Assembly (NCBI RefSeq): GCF_027571385.1
Contig: NZ_CP085636.1
Span: forward strand, 248,001-312,000
From: Shewanella sp. MTB7
Lineage (GTDB): Bacteria > Pseudomonadota > Gammaproteobacteria > Enterobacterales > Shewanellaceae
Reading direction: 5' to 3'
DNA: 64,000 bases
Of the stretch, positions 34,842-44,325 are shown in pieces (position 1 is the stretch's first letter; every line of letters begins with the position of its first letter). The translations under genes were made by a program, and so were the position numbers. The notes under the pieces are model-generated. The model had not been told where the DNA came from. It ran no database searches and saw only the letters and a program-made list of their open reading frames with translations.

Positions 34842-35582
34842 ATGATGATGAAAGTTTTAAATCTTTCCGCTGTAATCGCAGCAGTATTATTCTCTGGTGT
34901 AGCTATGGCGACCCCTGATACTCCAGTTAAGCCGCACCACGCGGAATATCCTACTTTGTCAACTCCGCATAACTTGACAAAAACCATGCCTACTGCATGT
35001 AAGCACCCAGTTGCTGTAGGTTATGTAGAAGAGTTTCAAACAGTTCATTATCGTGACATCCAGCCTAACCGTCATGGAGCATCTGGTGTACCTAACGACG
35101 GCTGGGTAACATGGGGCACTGCAGACGACATCTACAAACTTCGTGCATGTCCAGAAGGCGGTGCTATTGATTCTGATGATGGTGTTTGTTGGTTACAGCT
35201 GTCTGACAAGCCAATCGTTATGGGCATCGCTGCTGTTGCACCAGGAAAGAAACTGCATCCACATTACCACAAAGAGCCTGAGTGTTACTACGGCCTAGAT
35301 GGTACATCTCACACTTGGGCTAACGGCAAGATGAACCACTTTGAAAAGGGTGACTTCTTGTTCTTAGAGTCTAAGGCAATGCACTACACTAACGTAACGG
35401 GTAACAGCGACATGGTGTGGCCTTACTGGTTCCCAATGGATGGTGACTTTGCTACATTCGGTTACACTTGGCCAGAAAGTAAGTGGGTAGAAGATAAAGA
35501 AGGCATCAAGATGATGTTCGAATTGTTGCCTTACAACTACTCTAAAGAAGTTCGTAGCGGTAACGCAGTTTACGGCTTCTAA
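34842..35582 (+). CDS. Periplasmic cupin-domain protein
   Basis: 246 residues (244 if the third Met is used). A signal peptide (MMMKVLNLSAVIAAVLFSGVAMA) precedes a mature domain. The cupin metal motif is HPHYHKEPECYYGLDGT (about 144-160), with a second-motif histidine in GDFLFLESKAMHYTNV. HxH-x4-ExYY-x3-G resembles motif 1 of cupin DMSP lyases such as DddL/DddW, but those lack signal peptides and the rest is not clearly alike, so function is open. Two cysteines (CPEGG, VCWLQL) may form a disulfide. The gene is followed by a strong terminator. Confidence 0.7.
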   Translation: MMMKVLNLSAVIAAVLFSGVAMATPDTPVKPHHAEYPTLSTPHNLTKTMPTACKHPVAVGYVEEFQTVHYRDIQPNRHGASGVPNDGWVTWGTADDIYKLRACPEGGAIDSDDGVCWLQLSDKPIVMGIAAVAPGKKLHPHYHKEPECYYGLDGTSHTWANGKMNHFEKGDFLFLESKAMHYTNVTGNSDMVWPYWFPMDGDFATFGYTWPESKWVEDKEGIKMMFELLPYNYSKEVRSGNAVYGF

Positions 35583-35597
35583 TTGTTGTAATAGTTA

Positions 35598-35630
35598 GGC
35601 GATACCTCAAGGTATCGCCTTCCTTTTTTT
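35598..35630 (+). terminator. Rho-independent terminator after the cupin gene
   Basis: GGCGATACC-TCAA-GGTATCGCC followed by TTCC and a run of T. It lies 16 bases after the cupin stop and before the next gene, so that gene may be expressed at a lower level or from its own promoter. Confidence 0.9.
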
Positions 35631-35644
35631 TAAGAGTAAATAAC

Positions 35645-36142
35645 ATGAAAGTCATTCAGACAATAGCATTCTTGGCATTATCAGCAATTTCATTATCCTC
35701 CTTTGCGGCTTCTGAGTCAGTCAGTCATAGTGATTATTTGGCATTACCATTCCCACAGTTACATGTTGAGTCAGATGGGGAAACTAATCCGCTTAAAAAA
35801 ATCAACAAAGATATTGATGGTAAAGAGGTTGTTCTTGCAGGATGGTTTACTAAAACTTGGATGGATGCCGAGAATAACGATTCATACAACTGGGTATTCG
35901 CCAATATACCAACAATATGTGAGCACACGGGCATACCAAGACCAACCCAGGTAATACTTGTTGAGAACCCTAAAAACATTGAACTGGTAGCCAGCGAAGA
36001 ACAACCATTCTATGCGTTTGGTAAGATCCGCGTAGAACAAACAGTTGACCATATTTATACCAGCACTTATACATTAGAATTGCATGATGTTATTCCGTAT
36101 GATGCTTCCCAGCATAAAACAGCAGAGAATACGGCTCATTAA
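35645..36142 (+). CDS. Periplasmic DUF3299-like protein
   Basis: 165 residues with a signal peptide (MKVIQTIAFLALSAISLSSFA). The middle, GKEVVLAGWFTKTWMDAENN then IPTICEHTGIPRPTQVILVENP, resembles DUF3299 proteins, where a Cys-x-His-x-PPP-like stretch may bind metal. The function of that family is unknown. It starts 62 bases after the cupin stop, beyond the terminator, and may act with that periplasmic protein. Confidence 0.6.
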   Translation: MKVIQTIAFLALSAISLSSFAASESVSHSDYLALPFPQLHVESDGETNPLKKINKDIDGKEVVLAGWFTKTWMDAENNDSYNWVFANIPTICEHTGIPRPTQVILVENPKNIELVASEEQPFYAFGKIRVEQTVDHIYTSTYTLELHDVIPYDASQHKTAENTAH

Positions 36143-36491
36143 ACCAGATGAGATTAAAGTGCGTGTAATCACAAGCTAAAAAATAAAGAATTCATTCGTA
36201 ACTCTCCCAAGATTTGTTTTGCAGGGAAGCAAACAAGTTCTATTCCAAAATCCCTTAGAGTATCGCTCAAAGGGGCTTTCTATGTTGTTATACCTAAAGA
36301 GTTCACTCACTCAGTGGGAATGAATCGAAAAAGGTGATTTTATTCGTCCCTATAGCTTCACTTAGCAGACTATATAACCTTTGAATAATTGCTCAATAGT
36401 GGTTAATTAAGGTAGTAAGTGTTAGATTGCTGCTTATTAACGAGCGCTAAGTGAAACTATACAAAGACTAGGCATACAAAAGGAGTTTGGT
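36143..36491. other. Intergenic DNA without recognised feature
   Basis: 349 bases, no ORF or RNA motif seen; the ribosome site AAAGGAG of the following lipoprotein gene is at its right end. Confidence 0.4.
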
Positions 36492-36968
36492 ATGAATAGA
36501 TACATGACAGGAATTGTCGGGATAATTATTTTAGCAGGTTGTGAATCCACACCCACTGAGCAATACCCATTATTGCCGTTAATTCAAGCTGAATTACTCT
36601 CAAAAAATTGGGAAGATTTAGAGCGAATACCTCCTTTGTATCTTATTGAAGATGCTATTAGAGGAAATGAGGGTTGTGCCTCAATTGAGTATGTTATTAC
36701 TCCTGATTACGACATTAGGGATATAAAAGTTATCGCATCAAGTGGTAAGTATTTTGCTAAAGCAGCAAGTCTCAATGTAAAACAATGGAAATGGTCTGAA
36801 TTACCTAAAGGTATTGCGTTAGAGCCTATTAAAACCAGTACTCAGTTTCAGTTTTGCTTAGAAACTGGAGATGGACATTGCTCGGAGCTGCGCACCTTCG
36901 AAGAGAGTCAATGTAGTGGAGCAGATGTTATTTACTCTATTGGGTATCGAATTAAGCGAAGTGGATAA
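36492..36968 (+). CDS. Lipoprotein with TonB-C-like domain
   Basis: 158 residues. Lipobox IILAGC at 14-18 gives a lipidated Cys18. Residues ~50-125 (AIRGNEGCASIEYVITPDYD, IRDIKVIASSGKYFAKAAS, LNVKQWKWSELPKG) have the beta-alpha-beta pattern of TonB C-terminal/energy-transducer domains that occur in many small Shewanella and Vibrio proteins. Without a membrane anchor linked to ExbB/ExbD, it is not itself a TonB. Good ribosome site (AAAGGAG, 8 bases). Function unknown. Confidence 0.65.
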   Translation: MNRYMTGIVGIIILAGCESTPTEQYPLLPLIQAELLSKNWEDLERIPPLYLIEDAIRGNEGCASIEYVITPDYDIRDIKVIASSGKYFAKAASLNVKQWKWSELPKGIALEPIKTSTQFQFCLETGDGHCSELRTFEESQCSGADVIYSIGYRIKRSG

Positions 36969-37067
36969 TCAATTCTCAGAATCTGTTGGTTAGATTAAAT
37001 TTAGTTGGCTGGATTTTGTTTCACAATACTGTTAGCCAACTGAATCTAAGTCCCAAGATTAATCGGT

Positions 37068-37320
37068 TTAGCCCAGAATCTTAGACAAGGTTCGTTTCTT
37101 ATATGCAATATCGGCAATACAAATTAGTAGGGCTAACCAGATCAAACTAAAACTTGGGACTTTTACCGGCAGTAACACCTCACCAAATATCATCACCGCT
37201 AATAAGAATTGAATACTGGCTCTATGTATTGAATTAAACCAATCATGATCAGGCTGATCTTCTCTACTGCGAGCGAGAATAAAACTAACGGGATTAGGGT
37301 GATTTGTCGTTATTATTAAC
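37068..37320 (-). pseudogene. RarD-like (EamA) C-terminal remnant, frameshifted
   Basis: Reading the minus strand gives LIPLVLFSLAVEKISLIMIG and LIQYIEP, then after a one-base shift SIQFLLAVMIFGEVLLP and SFSLIWLALLICIADIAYKK, then a stop at 37068-37070. This is the last ~75 residues of RarD (chloramphenicol-sensitivity transporter), where GFxQYIxPSxQFLLA is the family text. The rest of the gene is missing upstream. It is a decayed fragment in the gap before gorA. Confidence 0.7.
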
Positions 37321-37419
37321 GTCTAGGTTTTGACAATGCTTGTGTCTTTAAAGAATCTTCGTCAGTTAAAAGTCGCTATAAAGCTGCTTTTAACTGACAT
37401 CGCTAGCTGTTATCTCATA

Positions 37420-38775
37420 CTAGCGCATGGTGACAAACTCTTCCGCACCCGTTGGGTGTATTGCGACAACAGAATCAAATTGAGCTTTGGTTGCGCCCAT
37501 CTTCATTGCCACACCGAAGCCTTGCAATATTTCATCCATACCAAGGCCGATACCGTGGATACCGACGACAGTTTCTTCAGGGCCAGCACAAACCAGCTTC
37601 ATCTTACAAGCTTGGCGATGCGCTGTGATCGCGGTGTACATTGAAGTAAAACCTGAGCTGTAACACTTCACATTATCAGCGCCATACTGGGCAACGGCTT
37701 CAGGCTCAGAAAGGCCCATGGTGCCGATAGCGGGGTGGCTAAAGACGACCGTCGGGATGAGCTTGTAATCCATTCTTGCTTCAGTCATGCCATTGAATAG
37801 GCGTTCTGAAAGTAGTCGTCCTGCCTTAACAGCAACAGGTGTTAGTTCTACGCCGCCTTCGATAATGTCACCGACACAGTAGATCCCTGGGTTGGTAGTA
37901 TTTTGCTGATCATCAATCACCACATAACCACGGTCGTTAAGCTTAACTTGAGTGTTCTCTAGACCTATGTTACCGGTAGAAGGTTTACGGCCAATCGCCC
38001 AGATTAAGGTATCTACTTCGAAACTTTGGCCATTTTCCAGTTTAAGCGTCAGGCTACCATCGCTATTTTTGGTGACCGATTCTGGTGTGCTATTGGTATG
38101 AAGCGTTGGACCGTCAGTTGCCATCGATTCCATTAGTGCTTCACTTAACATAGGATCGAAGCTACGTAGCGGTGCATGTTTACGCACGAAAAGCTGGGTT
38201 TCACTGCCTAGAGAATGCAGTACGCCAGCAAGTTCAACTGCAATATAACCTGCGCCGATGACTGCAACACGCTTTGGCTGTTCTCTGAGTGCGAAAAACC
38301 CATCTGAATCGATACCTAATTCGGCACCTGGAATATTGGGAATGCTAGGTGAGCCACCAGTGGCGATAAGGATATGATCGGCGCTGTATTCTTGACCATC
38401 AACTTCTATGGTTCGTTCATTAACGAAGCGACCATAGCCTCGTACTAAGGTCACCTTGTTGCTTTCTAAACCCCGATCGTATGAGCCATGAATTCTGTCG
38501 ATATAGGCTTCACGACTGGCAACTAAGGTGTTCCAGTCAAACTTATTGACGGTGACATCGAAACCATAATCTTTGGCGTATAGATGAAGGGCCTCGGCGA
38601 CTTGCGCACCGTACCACATCACTTTTTTAGGGACACAACCGACGTTGACACAGGTTCCACCTAGAGCTTTTGCCTCGATCAATAGTACCTTAGCACCGCG
38701 CATTGCCGCACGGTTTGCCGATGCGATACCACCGCTACCTGCGCCAAGACAGATATAGTCAAAATGTTGGGTCAT
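37420..38775 (-). CDS. gorA: Glutathione reductase
   Basis: 451 residues from ATG 38775, with GGAG seven bases upstream. FAD and NADP-dependent reduction of oxidised glutathione in the cytoplasm. Redox pair Cys42 and Cys47 ([13 protein letters not shown]), FAD loop [14 protein letters not shown] loop [19 protein letters not shown], and C-terminal catalytic His in [14 protein letters not shown]. The GxGYIAxE loop with following Arg-rich text fits NADPH. A single-gene unit, with the rarD remnant downstream. Confidence 0.97.
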   Translation of the reverse strand: MTQHFDYICLGAGSGGIASANRAAMRGAKVLLIEAKALGGTCVNVGCVPKKVMWYGAQVAEALHLYAKDYGFDVTVNKFDWNTLVASREAYIDRIHGSYDRGLESNKVTLVRGYGRFVNERTIEVDGQEYSADHILIATGGSPSIPNIPGAELGIDSDGFFALREQPKRVAVIGAGYIAVELAGVLHSLGSETQLFVRKHAPLRSFDPMLSEALMESMATDGPTLHTNSTPESVTKNSDGSLTLKLENGQSFEVDTLIWAIGRKPSTGNIGLENTQVKLNDRGYVVIDDQQNTTNPGIYCVGDIIEGGVELTPVAVKAGRLLSERLFNGMTEARMDYKLIPTVVFSHPAIGTMGLSEPEAVAQYGADNVKCYSSGFTSMYTAITAHRQACKMKLVCAGPEETVVGIHGIGLGMDEILQGFGVAMKMGATKAQFDSVVAIHPTGAEEFVTMR

Positions 38776-38988
38776 TGTTATCTCCAAAAGGGTTATATAC
38801 GTTGCTCTAAAAAAGCATTATTCACATTGTAAGGGGAAAGCATAGAGCAAACCAGCAATACCAATGATATTACTATCAGTTGATTCAGTGAAGATTCAAA
38901 AGGTTGAAAGCAAGGTCTGAATATTGCTGCTGCATACTCCCGTTTACATCAGACCTGATGGGGCACCACTTTATTACTGCTGAATATG

Positions 38989-39501
38989 CTAGCGCTTATA
39001 TTGGCATTTATCACGTTCGACTAGGCTAGGCCCTTCAGTGCTGCACTTCATGCATTTCCACTCACGCTCTCTGATATTTAACTCTTTTTGATGATAGCCT
39101 CTGGATCGTGAATTACCTTTATAGGTGAGCTCTCTTTCAAGTTGAACCATGCGGGTATCTAACCAGCGACAGCTGGGGTCATTCGCCACTCTGACTCGAC
39201 TGGCGAGTCGCTGTTTAGCTGAAAGGGATCGCTTCTTAGGTTTAGTGCGTGGGGTGTTGTTGGTGAGTTTGTGCTGAGTTGATCTGATTGTTTTTGAAGG
39301 TTTAAGAGAGGGGATTTCTAGTGCACTTTCCTGTTTGGACGGCAGCGGTATAGGATTGCCTTGGCTATCGAGTACTGCACCAAGTGGAAGAGGGGCGTTG
39401 GAGTCTGCATATGATGGTGCGATTAGAGTGGCAATAAATAGAGTGAGCAGCAGTTGAATGCTGTGAATGGTGATAGGTTTTGCTGTGCGCAAGAGTGACA
39501 T
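38989..39501 (-). CDS. Hypothetical periplasmic basic protein
   Basis: 170 residues. Signal peptide likely up to SYADS (~33). The middle is strongly basic and Ser/Thr-rich (KPSKTIRSTQHKLTNN, RTKPKKRSLSAKQRL), the end has paired cysteines (CRWL, CMKC, CQYKR). A DUF4124-like opening (PLPLGAVLDSQGNPIPLP) is possible. No function can be assigned. Confidence 0.65.
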   Translation of the reverse strand: MSLLRTAKPITIHSIQLLLTLFIATLIAPSYADSNAPLPLGAVLDSQGNPIPLPSKQESALEIPSLKPSKTIRSTQHKLTNNTPRTKPKKRSLSAKQRLASRVRVANDPSCRWLDTRMVQLERELTYKGNSRSRGYHQKELNIREREWKCMKCSTEGPSLVERDKCQYKR

Positions 39502-39645
39502 TCCATGTTCCTCTAAGGTTGAATATTTATGGCTATGATAAAGACTATTCCTGTCTTTTCGTTATTTACTAAATCTAGTTAATAAGGGGGGTTATTTCAA
39601 CGTCATTAGTCGCTTTGGACTGATCCCGTTATTGATTTATATTCA

Positions 39646-40422
39646 TTAGAAAATCCAAGTTAGGTGTACGCCTGCAAAGGTTTGATCTAAGTTTGATATA
39701 AGCTTATTCATTTTAGCTTCAAGTTTAATATCTTCCTGAGCGAATGTGCGGTCTATGTGTCCAGATAGGCTGATATTTTGGCTTAAGAGATACTCAGCTT
39801 CTAGACCAAGTTGAAAGTGGTTTGCTCCGTCGTACTCTTCGGTAGTGTATTGAAAATCAAATCCTTGGGTGACATAGGGGCTGATGGTTAACCCGTGTAG
39901 CAGTTCCCAGTTACTGTGCAGGCTTACTTCAACAAAATATCCCGCAGCTTGGGTTGAATAAGTGTAGTTGACTGATGGAACTAACCAGTCAACTGCGGTG
40001 TATTCGAGTGAGCCAAAGATCTCATTATCAAAGGCACGCTCATCGCCATAAAATTCTAGGCGCTGATAACCTAGGCTAGCCGCAAAGTTTTCGGTTAAGT
40101 TGAAGCCATACTCTATACCAAAATTCCATTCAGTATAGTGTTGGCTATCACCACGGCCTACGATGGTATAAACATTGATATTTTTATATTGAACCGCCGC
40201 AGTACTCCAGAAGATCCCGCCTTTATCAAGGTTGTTTCTCCCTTCTGAAATATAATTAGAATCCCAGCCTAGATCTAATAAGTTTTGAATATCGTTCGAT
40301 TCTGGTGCGGTAAATGTACTGGTGCTATGTGAATCATCGATAGCATAATTTGTATTAGCATAGGCAGTAAATGCCAAGATATTTAGGCTTGTAAGTAAAT
40401 ATAATGTCACATGTTTTTTCAT
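39646..40422 (-). CDS. Outer-membrane beta-barrel-like protein (TorF-type)
   Basis: 258 residues. Signal peptide (MKKHVTLYLLTSLNILAFTAYA), then alternating hydrophobic strands with aromatic ends and terminal Trp-Ile-Phe, as in an outer-membrane barrel. LDLGWDSNYISEGRNNLDKGG is typical of the TorF family of putative porins of unknown substrate, with GIEYGFNLTENFAASLGYQR later. Single gene facing gorA side. Confidence 0.75.
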   Translation of the reverse strand: MKKHVTLYLLTSLNILAFTAYANTNYAIDDSHSTSTFTAPESNDIQNLLDLGWDSNYISEGRNNLDKGGIFWSTAAVQYKNINVYTIVGRGDSQHYTEWNFGIEYGFNLTENFAASLGYQRLEFYGDERAFDNEIFGSLEYTAVDWLVPSVNYTYSTQAAGYFVEVSLHSNWELLHGLTISPYVTQGFDFQYTTEEYDGANHFQLGLEAEYLLSQNISLSGHIDRTFAQEDIKLEAKMNKLISNLDQTFAGVHLTWIF

Positions 40423-40729
40423 CAGAGGCTTTTACAAACGGGTGATTGTTTCAATGGTCGAATAGTACGGTTTAATTACGACATGTAAATGATAACGCTT
40501 TGCATTTGCGAACAAGTTATCAAACCTTGCAATGCTAGAATTGAGTAAAGTGATTTTGTGAGTTAGCTCAAAGTTTTGCCTCGTTTAGCCTGATAGCCAG
40601 ACATTTTGTGAACATTGGCGCTAGACTTGAATATTGGAACAAAAGCCCCATATCTAATTGATAAACAATTTCTTTGCGCTCACTTTCAGCGCTCTTGATC
40701 ACTCTATTACCCGATGCTGAGGAATAACC
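40423..40729. other. Divergent promoter region of the porin and prlC
   Basis: 307 bases between divergent genes. No operator is evident. AGACATTTTGTGAAC at about 40599-40613 resembles half of the palindrome at 18203-18219 but is probably chance. Confidence 0.35.
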
Positions 40730-42769
40730 ATGAGCAACCCTTTGCTAACCAGCTCCACTTTACCGCCTTTTTCTAAGATTAAACCTGAACATATTCAAGC
40801 TGCTGTTGAGCAAAGCATTGCAGATTGCCGTAGTCAAATTGATCAAGTATTAGCGCAAACGGTTCCTTTTACTTGGGACAACTTAGTCGTACCTCTTGAG
40901 GAGACTGATGACGCCCTAGGCAAGATTTGGTCGCCTATATCTCACATGAACTCAGTGGTCAGCACCGAAGAGTGGCGCGCAGCTCACGATGCTTGTCTGC
41001 CATTACTTTCTGAATATGGTACCTTCGTCGGCCAGCATCAGCCCCTGTATCAGGCGTATAAATCCCTAAGAGCCTCTGCCGAATTTGAACAGATGAGCAA
41101 AGCACAACAAACGGTTATCGAACATAGCTTGCGGGATTTCGAGTTGTCGGGTATAGGACTTAACGATCAAGATAAGCTACGTTACGGTGAACTGGTTAAA
41201 CGTATGTCGGAATTAACCAGTGGTTTTTCAAATCAGGTACTTGATGCGACTCAAGCCTGGAGTAAGCTAGTGATTGATGAGGCGGAACTCGCTGGATTAC
41301 CTGAGTCAGCTATCGCGGCCGCAAAAGCGATGGCCGTCGCTAAAGAGAAAGATGGTTGGTTATTTACCTTAGATTTCCCTTCCTATTTACCTGTGATGAC
41401 CTACAGCGAGAACCGTCAGTTACGTGAAGAGTGCTACCGTGCCTTTGTGACGCGAGCTTCGGATCAAGGCCCTAATGCCGGCGAATTTGATAATGGTCCA
41501 CTTATGGATGAGATCTTGGCGCTTCGTCATGAATTAGCTCAACTATTGGGTTTCGATAGTTTTGCTCATAAGTCTTTGGCGACTAAAATGGCTGAAAGTC
41601 CAGAGCAGGTACTTGAGTTCCTCAATGAGCTAGCGTTACGTTCGAAGGAGCAAGGTAAAACTGAATTGGCAGAGCTAACCGAATTTGCGGAAAATGAGTT
41701 TCAAGCCACAGATTTGGCTCCTTGGGATCTGACTTTTTACGCTGAAAAACTTAAGCATCACCGATATGAGATATCGCAAGAGTTGCTACGTCCCTATTTC
41801 CCAGAGGATAAGGTGTTATCGGGTCTTTTCTATACCGTTAACCGCTTGTTTGGCCTTACGGTCACTGAGCTGAAAGAGTTCGATACTTGGCATAAAGATG
41901 TACGTTTTTTCAGTATCGAAGATAGTGAAGGTGAGCACAGAGGTAGCTTCTATTTAGATCTCTATGCCCGTGAAGGCAAGCGTGGCGGTGCTTGGATGGA
42001 TGATTGTCGTGGTCGTCGCAAGACGCCTAACGGCCTGCAAGACCCCGTTGCTTATTTAACCTGTAACTTTAATGCCCCCGTTGATGGTAAGCCTGCACTG
42101 TTTACTCACGATGAGGTAACGACATTATTCCATGAGTTTGGCCACGGTATTCATCATATGCTGACTAAGATAGATGTTGGTGGTGTGTCGGGTATCAATG
42201 GTGTGCCTTGGGATGCCGTTGAGCTACCAAGCCAGTTTATGGAAAACTGGTGTTATGAAGAGGAGGCCTTAGCTGAAATATCTGGTCACCATGAAACTGG
42301 TGAGCCTCTTCCGAAAGTGATGCTAGATAAGATGTTAGCCGCGAAGAACTTCCAATCTGGTATGGGAATGTTGCGTCAGATTGAATTCTCTCTGTTTGAT
42401 TTTGCTATGCATTTGGAATTTGACCCGACTCTTGGCGCTGATATTCAAGGTAAGCTTGATGAAGTCCGTAGTCTGGTCGCTGTGATAAAGCCTGCTGATT
42501 TCAACCGTTTTCAGCATAGTTTTTCCCATATCTTCGCTGGTGGTTATGCGGCTGGTTATTACAGTTATAAGTGGGCAGAAGTCCTTTCCGCGGATGCTTT
42601 CTCACGCTTTGAAGAGGAGGGGATATTTAACGCTGAAACAGGCTGTAGTTTCCTCGAAAACGTGCTGCAGATGGGTGGCAGCGAAGAGCCTATGGAGCTG
42701 TTTAAACGATTCCGTGGCCGTGAACCTCAGATAGATGCACTGCTAAGACACTCTGGAATTAATGCGTAA
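40730..42769 (+). CDS. prlC: Oligopeptidase A (M3 metallopeptidase)
   Basis: 679 residues, full length. Zinc metallopeptidase in the cytoplasm that degrades oligopeptides including cleaved signal peptides. The catalytic HEFGH is at 468-472, with the third zinc ligand in the downstream PSQFMENW stretch. Other motifs: KMAESPEQVLEFL and GGYAAGYYSYKWAEVLSAD. A terminator follows about 120 bases later. Confidence 0.97.
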   Translation: MSNPLLTSSTLPPFSKIKPEHIQAAVEQSIADCRSQIDQVLAQTVPFTWDNLVVPLEETDDALGKIWSPISHMNSVVSTEEWRAAHDACLPLLSEYGTFVGQHQPLYQAYKSLRASAEFEQMSKAQQTVIEHSLRDFELSGIGLNDQDKLRYGELVKRMSELTSGFSNQVLDATQAWSKLVIDEAELAGLPESAIAAAKAMAVAKEKDGWLFTLDFPSYLPVMTYSENRQLREECYRAFVTRASDQGPNAGEFDNGPLMDEILALRHELAQLLGFDSFAHKSLATKMAESPEQVLEFLNELALRSKEQGKTELAELTEFAENEFQATDLAPWDLTFYAEKLKHHRYEISQELLRPYFPEDKVLSGLFYTVNRLFGLTVTELKEFDTWHKDVRFFSIEDSEGEHRGSFYLDLYAREGKRGGAWMDDCRGRRKTPNGLQDPVAYLTCNFNAPVDGKPALFTHDEVTTLFHEFGHGIHHMLTKIDVGGVSGINGVPWDAVELPSQFMENWCYEEEALAEISGHHETGEPLPKVMLDKMLAAKNFQSGMGMLRQIEFSLFDFAMHLEFDPTLGADIQGKLDEVRSLVAVIKPADFNRFQHSFSHIFAGGYAAGYYSYKWAEVLSADAFSRFEEEGIFNAETGCSFLENVLQMGGSEEPMELFKRFRGREPQIDALLRHSGINA

Positions 42770-42887
42770 ACATAACAGCTAAATGAGTCTGTTTTAGGTT
42801 TCAGTGGTCGTCGAATCAAAAACAGATACACAACTACGTTATTCAGGAATTATTGCTTAAATAAGCTCTTTTTTGAATTGAAATATC

Positions 42888-42925
42888 AATGCCAATCGGC
42901 TTATACCGATTGGCATTTTTTATAT
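42888..42925 (+). terminator. Rho-independent terminator after prlC
   Basis: TGCCAATCGG-CTTATA-CCGATTGGCA followed by TTTTTTATA, a strong 10-bp stem and T-run, about 120 bases after the prlC stop. Confidence 0.9.
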
Positions 42926-43011
42926 AGTCACCTTGTTGAAAACTTGTTATCTGGTATGACCTCTGATAGCCTTTCGGCTCTTATTTCTCAAGGGTGTAGG
43001 TTAAACGGCAA

Positions 43012-43542
43012 ATGAATCTCTATTTTAGGCTTTTTTGGTTGTTTTTTTGGCGTGTACGGCACTGTAATTCTATCGGCTTTTTAGGTACAAGTCGTATTAC
43101 TTATCGTGCTTTACCCTTGGATTGTGATATCAATTTCCATGTGACCAATTCACGTTATCCAGCATTAATGGATCTGGCCAGAACGTATATGTTGGCTGAG
43201 ATGGGGTTCCTTAAACGCTTTATTAAGCTTAAGTGGATGCCGATTGTGAATGCGGTTGAGTTCACCTATATCAGAGATATTAAACCTTTCACTAAGTTTG
43301 AGATAGAAACTAAGTTAGTCGGTTGGGATGAGAAGTATTTTTATATTGAACAAAGGTTTGTTAGTGAGAATACGCTCCACTGTATAGTGCATGTACGTGG
43401 TGTATTTGTGTGCAAGGGTAAACAAGTGCCGATTGATACCATGGTAAAAGAGGTTAACTTTGAAGGTCCTGCGCCTGAATTACCGCCAGAAGTCGTGAAG
43501 TGGAAGCAGTTTCTGCAGTTAAAGAAAGAGCGTAATATGTAA
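43012..43542 (+). CDS. Thioesterase superfamily (hotdog) protein
   Basis: 176 residues. A hydrophobic N-terminus (MNLYFRLFWLFFWRV) may be a membrane anchor, then the hotdog domain: RALPLDCDINFHVTNSRYPALMDLAR with the conserved N-x3-Y and Asp position, and FTKFEIETKLVGWDEKYFYIEQRF. Likely an acyl-CoA thioesterase of the THEM6/YbgC-like group. It converges on the GST gene with a 31-base gap. Confidence 0.82.
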   Translation: MNLYFRLFWLFFWRVRHCNSIGFLGTSRITYRALPLDCDINFHVTNSRYPALMDLARTYMLAEMGFLKRFIKLKWMPIVNAVEFTYIRDIKPFTKFEIETKLVGWDEKYFYIEQRFVSENTLHCIVHVRGVFVCKGKQVPIDTMVKEVNFEGPAPELPPEVVKWKQFLQLKKERNM

Positions 43543-43573
43543 GCTTTTAGCCATCTTCTGCTAGAACTTTCTT

Positions 43574-44230
43574 TTAAGGTATTGGTCTGCGCCCAACTAA
43601 TACCTCTGTTAGTGCTAATTCTATCTCCTCTTGCACCTGTTGGTAAGATCCCCGTAACTGAGCCTGAGCCCAATATCGGCTTAGGTTATCATATTTAAAA
43701 AGCTGGAAATGCTCTCGGGCATAGGGAAGGCAAGGGATCAAGGCGCAATCGGCTAAGGTTAAGCTATCTCCACACAACCAGTGATTATTTTCAAGAATAT
43801 TATCTAGGTATTGTAAGAAACGCCTAATGCGTTTTTCCAGCTGTTTAATCTTTATCTGATTGGTATCTTCGGGATTGAGCTGCTGACGCTCAAACTCGAA
43901 AAGTACATTGCTCAATTCGAGATCGATTAATCTATCTTGAAGCCGGGTATCCAAGGAGATAGATGTGTTTGGTGGGATTAATCGGGTGCCTTTTTGTGGA
44001 AACTCATTATCAACGTATTCGATGATGATACTGGATTCAGGGATTAAATATCCCTGTTTACTCTTCAGTAGTGGCACCTTAGCTGGAGGGTAAAAAAGGC
44101 TAAATTCCTGCCTGGATAGCGGATCTGAGAGTTCCACCACTCTAGGAAAAAAGTTTGCTTGTTTCTCGTAGAGTGCAAGCAGTACTTTTTGAGAGTAACG
44201 GGACAATGGATGATAATACAACTCCATCAC
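43574..44230 (-). CDS. Glutathione S-transferase family protein
   Basis: 218 residues. N-terminal thioredoxin-like domain: LYYHPLSRYSQKVLLALYEK and the glutathione-binding cis-Pro and Ser in PPAKVPLLKSKQGYLIPESSIIIEY. Helical C-terminal domain with SLTLADCALIP. Probably detoxification or thiol metabolism. It lies 96 bases from the LysR gene, same strand, which may control it. Confidence 0.88.
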   Translation of the reverse strand: MMELYYHPLSRYSQKVLLALYEKQANFFPRVVELSDPLSRQEFSLFYPPAKVPLLKSKQGYLIPESSIIIEYVDNEFPQKGTRLIPPNTSISLDTRLQDRLIDLELSNVLFEFERQQLNPEDTNQIKIKQLEKRIRRFLQYLDNILENNHWLCGDSLTLADCALIPCLPYAREHFQLFKYDNLSRYWAQAQLRGSYQQVQEEIELALTEVLVGRRPIP

Positions 44231-44325
44231 TCATCCCCCCTAATTGATATGCTTTCTTTTAGTTAACAAATAAGTTTATTACCATAACTCTAGCTTATTA
44301 TGGATGGATTAGACTTATTCGAAAC

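Noticed and set aside
40599..40613. Third copy of the ACATTTTGT motif
   Set aside because: Only 9-10 bases match and the following bases differ, within chance in AT-rich DNA.
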